From contig DVGC01000038.1 of the NCBI GenBank assembly GCA_018712915.1, positions 1 to 64,000 of the forward strand: a stretch of DNA of 64,000 nt, read 5' to 3'. Below are positions 46,499 to 54,374 of this stretch, piece by piece (within the stretch, counting starts at the first letter, position 1; each line of letters starts with the position of its first letter). The stretch is from Candidatus Copromonas faecavium (nom. illeg.) (lineage in GTDB: Bacteria; Bacillota; Clostridia; Lachnospirales; Lachnospiraceae). The translations under genes were made by a program, and so were the position numbers. The notes under the pieces were generated by a model. That model did no database searches. It was not told the origin of the DNA and saw only the letters and a program-made list of their open reading frames with translations.

Positions 46499-47293
46499 CT
46501 AATCCTTCCATTTCCGGATTTCTTTTAATCCCGCCACGATGGATTCCACAAAGCTGTCGTAAATCTGATTTCCTTTCTCCGCAGTGGCTCCTTTCGGATC
46601 CCCTCCGATTCCAATGGGCTTTCCATCTTCCGTCTCCCATTCCTCAGAAACCCATCCAAGGGTAATCGGACCATAAACCGTAAACGTCTTATTCCCCATA
46701 AACTTTCGGGGAATCCCCGCCTCGGCCGTCTCCATTTTTACCAACTCCGGCCGCTCCGCCAGTACCATGGCCGTCTCCATCTCACCGCCGTGAAAATCCC
46801 AGATATTTCCGGGACTGACCGTATCCTTCACTGCCTGATTTCCAAAAAATGCACCGCAGTTGATGATAAAAACAGCAATTCCCAGTTCGCTGCGCAGCTC
46901 CCGGCTCAGCACCTGGATAATCGGCGAATTGCCGCCATGACAGTTTAACATGGCAATCTTTTTAAAACCATGGTGAGCCAGACCCTTGCAGATATCATAC
47001 AGTACATGATAAAAGGTATCCGGCTTCAGCGTCACAGAACCGCAGAAATTTATATGTTCTGTACTTAATCCTACCGGAATCATCGGGAAAATCAGCATGG
47101 GATAGTCCGGAATGTCCCTGTCAAGAGCTTCCTTGATTCTCCTGGCTGTGGCTTCGGCAATGATTTCATCCGTTCCCAGTGGGCACTGGTTTCCATGCTG
47201 CTCCAGCGCCCCAATGGGAATCATGACCACCGTTTCTTCTTTATCGACGGCTTCCATTTCCAGCCTTGTCAGTTCCCTGTAATACCGTACCAT
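46499..47293 (-). CDS. Creatininase-family amidohydrolase
   Basis: A 264-aa protein of the creatininase family, which includes creatinine amidohydrolase, the riboflavin/F420-pathway formamidase ArfB and mycofactocin MftE. Metal and active-site motifs: IPIGALEQHGNQCPLGTDE (Glu, His, Asp), AMLNCHGGN and DFHGGEMETA. I start at the ATG at 47293, with AAGGTG 6 nt upstream. The gap to the ribU stop is only 10 bp, so it is probably transcribed from the FMN-riboswitch promoter. A flavin-related amide or formamide is a reasonable but unproven substrate. Confidence 0.88.
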   Translation of the reverse strand: MVRYYRELTRLEMEAVDKEETVVMIPIGALEQHGNQCPLGTDEIIAEATARRIKEALDRDIPDYPMLIFPMIPVGLSTEHINFCGSVTLKPDTFYHVLYDICKGLAHHGFKKIAMLNCHGGNSPIIQVLSRELRSELGIAVFIINCGAFFGNQAVKDTVSPGNIWDFHGGEMETAMVLAERPELVKMETAEAGIPRKFMGNKTFTVYGPITLGWVSEEWETEDGKPIGIGGDPKGATAEKGNQIYDSFVESIVAGLKEIRKWKD

Positions 47294-47303
47294 TCCCGTC
47301 ACC

Positions 47304-47933
47304 TTATCCCTTTACCGTTCTTCCTGCTCCTACCTGGCCTTCCGCATGAAGAATCACGCTGATCCGTTTGTATACCAGCACGGTCACCAGAGCATTCAGG
47401 CTGCATTTTAACAGGTTAAACGGAACAATTGCAAAAATCGCAAATGTATAAAGATTCGTAATTGCCGGATTTACAGCCGTACCCATGGCAATGATGTTTT
47501 CGATTCCTCCAAATGCAATGGCATACGTGGGAATTGTTAAGAAGCAGTTGACAAATACCGCTCCGATGATAGCCGTTACCGTTGATACGCACAGAGCAGC
47601 AATGGCCATCTTTTTCGTTTTGTGCCGGCGGTAAATTAAGGCAGCCGGAACAGAAAACATAATGCTTCCGATGATGTTCGCAACTTCACCCACATAAAAT
47701 GTCGAAGTGCCGTTAATCAAAAGCTTCAGAACATTTTTTACAACAGCAATCAGAACGGCAGGAACCGGCCCCATGGCAAAGGCGCCAACCAATACCGGAA
47801 GCTCCGCGAAATCCAGCTTATAAAAAGGCGGCGCAAAAGGTACCGGAATCTGCAGCGTCTCAAGAACAGCTGCCAGGGCACTGAACATGCCGATCAGCAC
47901 CACATTTTTTACATTGAAAAGTTTTTGGTTCAT
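47304..47933 (-). CDS. ribU: Riboflavin ECF transporter S component RibU
   Basis: Membrane S-subunit of about 209 aa with six TM helices that binds riboflavin and uses the shared EcfAA'T module, not encoded here. The start MNQKLFNVKNVVLIGMFSAL, the PFYKLDFAELPVLVGAFAMGP motif and NGTSTFYVGEVANIIGS are characteristic of RibU. GGAGGAAAG precedes the ATG; a longer frame runs into the riboswitch and is rejected. An FMN riboswitch and terminator control it. Confidence 0.94.
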   Translation of the reverse strand: MNQKLFNVKNVVLIGMFSALAAVLETLQIPVPFAPPFYKLDFAELPVLVGAFAMGPVPAVLIAVVKNVLKLLINGTSTFYVGEVANIIGSIMFSVPAALIYRRHKTKKMAIAALCVSTVTAIIGAVFVNCFLTIPTYAIAFGGIENIIAMGTAVNPAITNLYTFAIFAIVPFNLLKCSLNALVTVLVYKRISVILHAEGQVGAGRTVKG

Positions 47934-48040
47934 TGTTCTTTCCTCCTTGTACTGTTTGTTCTCCATCGTACAGAGGAATTGCGGTTGCAGAAGCATATGC
48001 TGTACTGAATCCGCCTGCCTTCCGGTCGAATCCAGGCAAA

Positions 48041-48074
48041 ACAAAAACCCCGGACCAATAAAATAAGTCCGGGG
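48041..48074 (-). terminator. Expression-platform terminator of the FMN riboswitch
   Basis: Perfect arms CCCCGGAC and GTCCGGGG around an 11-nt loop, followed on the minus strand by TTTTTGTTTT. It lies between the aptamer and ribU, so FMN binding should cause premature termination. Confidence 0.9.
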
Positions 48075-48097
48075 CACACACTCCTGTCACACAATTT

Positions 48098-48206
48098 CTT
48101 CTCTCATCCAGACTATACTGTCGGTTTTGGAATTTCACCAAATCAGCTGCCAAAGCAGGTCGCGGACTGTCACCGCCGGTAGGGAATTTCACCCTGCCCC
48201 GAAGAA
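48098..48206 (-). ncRNA. FMN riboswitch (RFN element)
   Basis: On the minus strand the conserved RFN blocks follow in order: TTCGGGGCAGGGTGAAATTC, CCTACCGGCGGT, AGTCCGCGA, GATTTGGTGAAATTCC, ACCGACAGT and AGTCTGGATGAGAGAA. Spacing and sequence match the canonical FMN aptamer. It controls ribU and probably the creatininase-family gene behind it. Confidence 0.97.
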
Positions 48207-48365
48207 CATTTTCTATTTTCGAACAATATTATATACCATGCCGCCATGGGAATCAAGTATTTTTTTCGTTCTCACCAATTCCATGAGCCTTTCCCGCTGA
48301 TAGCGCCGCAGACAAAGTCCGCGGCCGCTTCCGCAGAATATCCCATATGCCCGAGTCTGCCTGCT

Positions 48366-49544
48366 CTAATCTTCAAGCAGCAATACTGCCGCAGCCGCCA
48401 GCTTGGCCCTCGGAACCAGGGAATCTGCCATCATATATTCCCTGCTGGAATGGTTAAATTCTCCCTTGGCCCCCAGTCCGCAGATCACAGGGATTCCCTC
48501 GCTGGCCGCCAGGCTGGCATCTGACCATCCTCCGACTTTAATCGGATGAAGCTCGCCCGGATAGGAAATTTCCTGGGCCGTTTTCTTATAATGCTCAAAC
48601 AGAGCCAAAATTTTATCCGTCGTCTCCATGACGTCGCTGATGGAAGAAACAATAAGTTCCGTACTTGTCCCGTCAATGACCGTCTGTCCGCAGACAGCTT
48701 TTACATCCTCCAGAAGTTTATCCAGCCTGGGACGTTCCGTATAACGGATATCAATCTGAATCTCGCAGGATTCCGGTACCGCATTGACCGCGGTTCCTCC
48801 TGTAATCAGTCCCACGTTTAGCGAAGTCCCATGTTCCAAATCATTAAGTGCCTGAAGAGCAATCACCTTATGAGCCATTTCAAGAACAGCATTCCGGCCT
48901 TTTTCCGGAGCATTTCCCGCATGGGAACCGACACCTTTAACCCGTACCGTCAGCCGGCAGGAGCCCTTTCTTCCCACCACAATGCTGTCGCTGGGGTATC
49001 CCGTTTCAAAGTTAAAGACAGCTGCACACCCTCTGGATGCCGCCCGGAACTCGTCCGCCGCAGTTGATTCCCGGTGTCCGTTTTCCTCGTCTCCCGCAAA
49101 TGCGAACCGAATCGGCCGCTCCTCATATCCTGCCGCATTCAATGCTGCGGCCGCATACAGGGCAATGACCAGACCGGATTTCATGTCCACACATCCCGGC
49201 CCGTAAATCCGACCGTTTTCCATCTTCCATGGCATGGTTTCGATGGTTCCCTTTGGAAATACCGTATCCATATGCCCGCCGAAAAGCACCGGCTTCCCGG
49301 ATCGCCCGGTTCCCAGTTCTCCTTTCACGAAGTTTCCCTTTTTCTCCATGGCTATCACCTGAGTCTGAGCCCCCAGCTTTTTCAGCTCCTGCTCCATCAT
49401 GGCCCCCATGGCGTCGCACCCGGCCTTATCCGTATTGCCGCTTTCCTGCTTTACCAGCTTTTCCAGGAGAGACACCATCTCCTCCTGTTTGCCGTCAAGA
49501 AAAGCCACGACCCGATTTAACTGCTCCCTCTTTGCTTCATTCAT
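48366..49544 (-). CDS. M20 family metallopeptidase (glutamate carboxypeptidase/CPG2-like)
   Basis: A 392-aa zinc peptidase like carboxypeptidase G2. Motifs: LFGGHMDTVFPKG, YGPGCVDMKSGLVIAL (bridging Asp), FAGDEENGHRES (general-base Glu pair), FNFETGYPSD and a C-terminal HSSREYM. The dimerisation domain contains VGSHAGNAPEKGRNA. GGAGGAGGT lies 8 nt before ATG 49544, which decides the start. CPG2-type enzymes remove C-terminal glutamate from folates or peptides. No signal peptide is visible. Confidence 0.9.
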   Translation of the reverse strand: MNEAKREQLNRVVAFLDGKQEEMVSLLEKLVKQESGNTDKAGCDAMGAMMEQELKKLGAQTQVIAMEKKGNFVKGELGTGRSGKPVLFGGHMDTVFPKGTIETMPWKMENGRIYGPGCVDMKSGLVIALYAAAALNAAGYEERPIRFAFAGDEENGHRESTAADEFRAASRGCAAVFNFETGYPSDSIVVGRKGSCRLTVRVKGVGSHAGNAPEKGRNAVLEMAHKVIALQALNDLEHGTSLNVGLITGGTAVNAVPESCEIQIDIRYTERPRLDKLLEDVKAVCGQTVIDGTSTELIVSSISDVMETTDKILALFEHYKKTAQEISYPGELHPIKVGGWSDASLAASEGIPVICGLGAKGEFNHSSREYMMADSLVPRAKLAAAAVLLLED

Positions 49545-49614
49545 TTTGAATACCTCCTCCAATGTTCTCTGTTTCTTTCACTCTTTCCTGGTTTTCTTCC
49601 ATTCTCCGTTCCTG

Positions 49615-50607
49615 CTATATCTCCCTCTTTCTTCCGTCTGCCTGAACCTTCATTTCCCCGGTGGCCGTCTTCTTTTCCTCTAAGTGGAACTTATTCCCCT
49701 CCTCATCCTTCTTATCGTAGGACAGACTGATGCCCACAATTCCAAGAAGAATCACTGCCGTTCCAATTCCCTGCACCGTCGTGAAGGTTTCATGGAGAAG
49801 GAAAACCCCGGAAACAATTGCAATAACCGTACTGAGCGTACAAGTGGAAGCATAAACCGCAAAGGGCAGGTTGGCCGACGCATAGGTCATGGACAAAAAA
49901 GCAATGACGCAGGAACCAATTCCCATATAAAGAACCGCCACCGCAAATTCCGGGCAGGCAAGGCCTTCAAAATAAACCGGAAGCGTCCCGGCTGCTGCAC
50001 TTCTGCCAGCGGAAATCACATTAAATAAGAGAGCTCCCATACCCGTTGTAATATAAATAATTTCAAACGATGTGAAAACTGCCGATGCCCGGCGCACCAG
50101 AACCCGGTTGATGGCCACGGCCACATTGGTTCCAATAATCAGAATCAATCCGATTTTTGTCATGCCGGTCACATCCGGCTCCACCAGGTTGGCAATAAAC
50201 ACGCCGATGACGCACACCACAACAAATCCCAGCTGGCGCCTGGTGGGATACTCCTTATTAATCAGAGCTGAAAAAATCAGCATGACGATCGGCAGCATGC
50301 TGTTGTACATGGCAATCTGAGAGGTAGGTGCATACGAGGTAGAGGTTGTCTCCAGAATCTGGCTGATGGCCGGATTAAACAGGCCGCATAAAAAAATCAG
50401 GCCGATAAATCCCTTCTTATAGTTGACCTTTTTAACCCCCAGCAAAAGGATTACCGTCATCACAAGAAACCCCAGAGTAAAGCGAAAGGACAGGAATTTC
50501 ACCGTGTCCTGATCCACGACGGCCATCCCCATCCTGATAAAAAAATATCCCAACCCAAAAATCGTCTGTGCCACCACATTGGCAAGCAGCGGCTTATAGT
50601 TTTTCAT
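49615..50607 (-). CDS. EamA/DMT-superfamily transporter
   Basis: A 330-aa permease with about ten TM helices in two EamA repeats (first from about 5-135, second from about 145-290) and a charged C-terminal tail of about 35 residues. Such proteins export or import amino acids or metabolites; the substrate is unknown. GGAGGGG precedes the ATG of MKNYKPLL. It follows the CwlD-like gene with 14 bp between stop and start and precedes the CPG2-like gene. Confidence 0.9.
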   Translation of the reverse strand: MKNYKPLLANVVAQTIFGLGYFFIRMGMAVVDQDTVKFLSFRFTLGFLVMTVILLLGVKKVNYKKGFIGLIFLCGLFNPAISQILETTSTSYAPTSQIAMYNSMLPIVMLIFSALINKEYPTRRQLGFVVVCVIGVFIANLVEPDVTGMTKIGLILIIGTNVAVAINRVLVRRASAVFTSFEIIYITTGMGALLFNVISAGRSAAAGTLPVYFEGLACPEFAVAVLYMGIGSCVIAFLSMTYASANLPFAVYASTCTLSTVIAIVSGVFLLHETFTTVQGIGTAVILLGIVGISLSYDKKDEEGNKFHLEEKKTATGEMKVQADGRKREI

Positions 50608-50621
50608 TGGTAACCCCTCCA

Positions 50622-51317
50622 CTACTCTTTATTCAGGTATTCCAGTATGCCCATATGAATCGTATAGGCCATCCGGTCCTGATATTCTTCCTCCTGAAGA
50701 AGAGCCGCTTCCCTCCAGTTGCTCAAAAACCCGCACTCCACAATCACCGTGGGACACTCCGCGTGAAGCAGAAGGTAGTAGCTCTCATTGGCCTTCGCCT
50801 GTCTTCGGTTCCCCTCACCCAGTACATAACCGAACCGTTCCTGAAGAATCTCCGCCAGTTCTCTCCCCTTCTGGGAATCTGCATAATAAAAAACCTGTCC
50901 GCCGAACACGGATTCTTCGTGATAGCTGTTCTGATGAATGCTTACCGCCAGCACAGCTCCGCTTTCATTTATCAGCTCACAGCGTCTGTTCATATCTGCT
51001 GTTTTTTTTCTGGAGTCCGCCGCCGTATACAGTCCTTCGTCCGTCTCCCTGGTCATCACCACCTGAATGCCGGACTGTTCCAGATACCACTTTAACCGCC
51101 CGGCAATTTCCAGGTTGATATCCTTCTCCAGTCCGCCATTGACCGCTACCTTGCCCGGATCATTCCCTCCGTGCCCGGCATCAATTACCACAACCGGGCG
51201 GTTCTCCCCGGCAAGGACATGCTCAGAAAGGACCTGCTCCGTTCCATACCGGGACGCCAAAAACACCAGAAACAGCAGCAAAAGACCTGCAAAAGGCTCC
51301 GCCAGCCATCGTTTCAC
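50622..51317 (-). CDS. cwlD: N-acetylmuramoyl-L-alanine amidase, CwlD-like
   Basis: A 231-aa membrane-anchored amidase_3. A signal anchor (about 8-23) precedes the zinc motifs VVVIDAGHGGNDPG, Glu in GLEKDINLEIA, SIHQNSYHE and catalytic Glu in VIVECGFLSN. Size and motifs fit CwlD, which removes peptides to make muramic-lactam in the spore cortex. A related vegetative amidase cannot be excluded. Confidence 0.88.
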   Translation of the reverse strand: MKRWLAEPFAGLLLLFLVFLASRYGTEQVLSEHVLAGENRPVVVIDAGHGGNDPGKVAVNGGLEKDINLEIAGRLKWYLEQSGIQVVMTRETDEGLYTAADSRKKTADMNRRCELINESGAVLAVSIHQNSYHEESVFGGQVFYYADSQKGRELAEILQERFGYVLGEGNRRQAKANESYYLLLHAECPTVIVECGFLSNWREAALLQEEEYQDRMAYTIHMGILEYLNKE

Positions 51318-51385
51318 GCGCCATACCTCAAAACCAGCTTTCTTTTAAATATATCCGGCTCCGGCGCGAAAAAGAACCTAGCCAG

Positions 51386-53035
51386 TTAGTCCCACCGGAT
51401 GGATTCCCAGGCAGCTTCATCCTCCAGCCCCAGCTTCCAGCAGGCAACTCCCGCCAGATCATGTTCCTTAATCACATCCATCTTCTGTCTCAGTGAATCT
51501 TCCTCTTCCATCCACAGATACTGGATACCATCATCAGACGGAAGCTCACCATAATACTGTCCCAGCTCCTCCTGCCAGTACAGCTCCACATCATTTTCCT
51601 CTATCCATCGTTTGGCCGCAGATATGCCCAGCGCTCTGGAATCCACTCCCTCATCCGTTTCCGTCCAGAGTCTGGTATAGAAGGGAACGCCATTAACCAG
51701 TTTTTCCTTCGGGACATCTTTCAGCGTGTTTTCAATACCATTTTTCACAAACTCTATGGATGCTACTGAACCAGGCTCACCGCCGGCATAATGTTCGTCA
51801 TACCCCATGATAATGACATAGTCTGCGACGATTCCCTGTTCTTCTCTGTCATAAAACTCCGTTGACGCACTGGGAACATAATTATCCACGGAAAGAATAA
51901 TTCCCTCTTCACGGCAGGAAATCGAAAGTTCCCGCAGGAACTGAATATAATGGACTCCGGCCTCTTCACGGATACCCTCAAAATCCATGTTTAGGCCATC
52001 CAGGTCATACTCCCTTACGTCCTCCATCAGGCTGTTGATCAGCTTTCTCCTTGTGGAAGTGGAAGAAAGAAGCACCTCCGTCTGTACATCGCTGCTGAAA
52101 TTATCCAGAAGAGCCCATACCTGCAGTCCCATGCTGTGAGCCTTTTCCACGTATTCTTTGCTGGCCAGAGAACGGTAATTTCCCTCATTGTCTGTCAGAG
52201 AGAACCAGGTAGGCGAAATAACATTTAATCCCCCGGTTCCTGCAGCCACATTCTCCAGCTCCTGGTTGGCATCCATATTAGTCACCTGGTGCCATCCCAG
52301 AACAATCTTTTCATCCATCTTCGTGCTCTCGTAGACCGGTTCCACAAAATTCCCGGTAAATTCTCTGGTTTCTTCATTTCCCAGACGTCTGTTTTCAATA
52401 TAACCAACGAACCCGTCCGGAGTCACAACACAGGACCAGTCCTCCATCGCATTCAGAATGGTTACAGTCTGTCCTCTTGACACATTGGTCAGCACAGGAC
52501 TCTTAATTCCTCCGCGAACCCGGACAGCACCGTCTCTGCGGACAGCCGCCACTTCCCGGTTTCCCCAGTCCGTGACAAAAACGCGTTTCACCTCGTCCGC
52601 ATCAAAAGCTGAAATCTGAATGTTGGTATAATTTGCAATCAGTCCCAGTGTCAGATAAACCTCATCTTCCCGCACCAGAAGAAGAGGCGCGCCGCCGGAA
52701 CCCATGGTACTGGCGTCCGCATAAACAATCTGGTCCGGCAGCGCGTACACCAGCAGCTGTTCCCCGGCATCCCAGTAAAACCGTTTATTAATATGCGCAT
52801 TGACCCAGGAAATCGGCAGATACGTTTCTCCGCTCTCATAAATCCCAGTTGTCTCCTGCAGTTCATTATTATAAAAAAGGGCAACCTCGTTCCCCTCTAC
52901 CTTAAAGACTTCCGAAAGATCCGCCTGTTCTTTTGACGGCGTATATCTCTGAATCAAAGTAACCCCAGCGGCACCTAAGATAACCACAAAGATTAGTCCC
53001 AGAACCGCAAAAACCGGCATCGCTTTTCTCATTTG
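51386..53035 (-). CDS. GH18 glycoside hydrolase with SH3 domain (spore peptidoglycan hydrolase-like)
   Basis: A 549-aa protein. An N-terminal TM anchor (about 5-24) is followed by a copper-amine-oxidase-N-like segment (FYNNELQETTGIYESGETYLPISWV), an SH3b domain near 190-240 (VRVRGGIKSPVLTNVSRGQ) and a GH18 catalytic barrel with the DGLNMDFEG active-site motif. This architecture resembles YaaH/SleL/YdhD-type N-acetylglucosaminidases that act on spore cortex. The ATG at 53035 is chosen because it begins a clean signal anchor; its ribosome binding site is weak, and the frame stays open to 53143. Confidence 0.87.
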   Translation of the reverse strand, partial: QMRKAMPVFAVLGLIFVVILGAAGVTLIQRYTPSKEQADLSEVFKVEGNEVALFYNNELQETTGIYESGETYLPISWVNAHINKRFYWDAGEQLLVYALPDQIVYADASTMGSGGAPLLLVREDEVYLTLGLIANYTNIQISAFDADEVKRVFVTDWGNREVAAVRRDGAVRVRGGIKSPVLTNVSRGQTVTILNAMEDWSCVVTPDGFVGYIENRRLGNEETREFTGNFVEPVYESTKMDEKIVLGWHQVTNMDANQELENVAAGTGGLNVISPTWFSLTDNEGNYRSLASKEYVEKAHSMGLQVWALLDNFSSDVQTEVLLSSTSTRRKLINSLMEDVREYDLDGLNMDFEGIREEAGVHYIQFLRELSISCREEGIILSVDNYVPSASTEFYDREEQGIVADYVIIMGYDEHYAGGEPGSVASIEFVKNGIENTLKDVPKEKLVNGVPFYTRLWTETDEGVDSRALGISAAKRWIEENDVELYWQEELGQYYGELPSDDGIQYLWMEEEDSLRQKMDVIKEHDLAGVACWKLGLEDEAAWESIRWD

Positions 53036-53140
53036 TTCTCTCTTTCTTGTTCTTATTTTCCCCGGAAAGCCGGCAGACACAGCTCCCAGTGTGTAAATTG
53101 CAGCTTTCCTTCTCTCCGTCTGCTTCCCGGTTGTCACAAT

Positions 53141-53240
53141 CACGGTATGCGCACGAATTTGTGCGGTAAACTCACAAATCGGAATGCGCAGAAACCGGAA
53201 TGCGCAGGTATAATGACCACCTTGTGGTCATTATACCATA
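53141..53240. repeat. Third, diverged copy of the hairpin-rich repeat
   Basis: It shares the words GAATTTGTGCGGTAAAC, TGCGCAGGTATAATG and the closing palindrome GGTATAATGACCAC/GTGGTCATTATACC (53207-53237, perfect 14-bp arms) with the element at 17276-17474. It lies just upstream of the GH18 gene. The rest of the 342-bp gap (53241-53377) shows only a small AACAGT/ACTGTT hairpin with a plus-strand T run and no clear promoter. Confidence 0.85.
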
Positions 53241-53377
53241 TCCCGCTTCGCAATTTGTTAATTTTTTGTAACAATTCCCTTCCACTGTTATGAATTATCC
53301 GGCAGAACAATCCCTCTCAACAGTGTCTGACTGTTTTTTCATACTTCCTTTGCCAGTTTCCTTTTTCATCCAATTCT

Positions 53378-53674
53378 TTATCGTTTCTTTCTTTTCTGAG
53401 TCCGTTCACTTTGCTCTGACCTTTCATAAAGGTATACCTTGTCAAAGCGGATCTCTTTCAGGCCTCCTCCTTCTGACTGAACATAGTCTCCCATATAAAA
53501 CATTCCGTCTTCACGCACTTCAAATAAACGCTCCCATTCAACGGGGCCGGACAGTTTTCCATCCATATAAATCGGTATCCCACGCTCTGTGTACCGCTTC
53601 AGGCCATTCAAATATTTCTCTTTTTCTAGCTTCTTCTTATCTTCTGCATCTGGCATATTTTGCTCTCTCCGCAT
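53378..53674 (-). CDS. Conserved-looking hypothetical protein (98 aa)
   Basis: I do not recognise the family. The protein is hydrophilic and has no TM segment. It starts with a charged helix (EDKKKLEKEKYLNGLKRY) followed by a beta-rich middle (GIPIYMDGKLSGPVEWERLF, GMFYMGDYV) and a basic tail. A strong GGGAGG site precedes the ATG. It is 88 bp downstream of the ParA-like gene on the same strand, so it likely belongs with the kinase module. Confidence 0.75.
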   Translation of the reverse strand: MRREQNMPDAEDKKKLEKEKYLNGLKRYTERGIPIYMDGKLSGPVEWERLFEVREDGMFYMGDYVQSEGGGLKEIRFDKVYLYERSEQSERTQKRKKR

Positions 53675-53762
53675 TTTCTGCCTCCCTCCCTGTATCCGGC
53701 GGAGAAGACCTAAGAAGGATTTGTGACATGTTGCTCCTCCGCCGTGCAGACCACTGTTGGCA

Positions 53763-54374
53763 TTATTTTTCTGCGATTATCTTTCCGAAGAATTTTCCGC
53801 ATTCTTCCGTAACAGCAAACGCATCCGCTGAAAACGGAATCCGTTCTGTCCGAATCCGGTAACGTCTCGCAAACTCTCTTCTGGTTTCCTCGCTGCCAAA
53901 CACAGCCAGACTTTTCCAGCTTTTCTTTCCCGATATCCGGTTCTTCATCTCAAACTCCCGGAAACGCTCCTGCTGCCACTCGCTGAAGGATCCAATGACA
54001 AATCGACTGTCGCATCGCCAGAATTCGCCCATATTTCCTTCCTCTGCGGTGCCGAAATCAATCAAAATATCTTCGTATTTTCTCCCCAAAGCCTCTTCAA
54101 GCTCCCCAGCTCCCGCGTTCTTATAATAATCCGCCTGCAGAATCCGGCATGGCTTCTTATCCTGAATTTTTCCCGTACAAATTTCCTCCAGCCGCTCAAA
54201 ATCACCGGATGAATGAAACTCCAGCAGCGCAGCTTCTCTCCGCAGATATCCTGCCAGATAATTCAGCAGCATAATCGAAAAATGAGTGCAGCCAACACCG
54301 TGTCCGGTTCCGATAATCCCTATGAGCCTGCTCTTGGAAAAAACCGGATAAACCGTTTTCCCTTTTCCTTCCAT
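53763..54374 (-). CDS. Degenerate ParA/MinD-like P-loop protein
   Basis: A 203-aa protein. After a short N-terminus comes IIGTGHGVGCTHFSIMLLNYL (about 20-40), a deviant Walker A loop in which the usual lysine is Cys; DILIDFGTAEEGN looks like the Walker B strand. The fold thus resembles SIMIBI ATPases such as ParA or TadZ, but nucleotide hydrolysis is doubtful. The same loop design recurs in the C-terminal half of the kinase encoded upstream. Its start overlaps that gene by 55 bp, so translation is coupled. Function unknown. Confidence 0.75.
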   Translation of the reverse strand: MEGKGKTVYPVFSKSRLIGIIGTGHGVGCTHFSIMLLNYLAGYLRREAALLEFHSSGDFERLEEICTGKIQDKKPCRILQADYYKNAGAGELEEALGRKYEDILIDFGTAEEGNMGEFWRCDSRFVIGSFSEWQQERFREFEMKNRISGKKSWKSLAVFGSEETRREFARRYRIRTERIPFSADAFAVTEECGKFFGKIIAEK

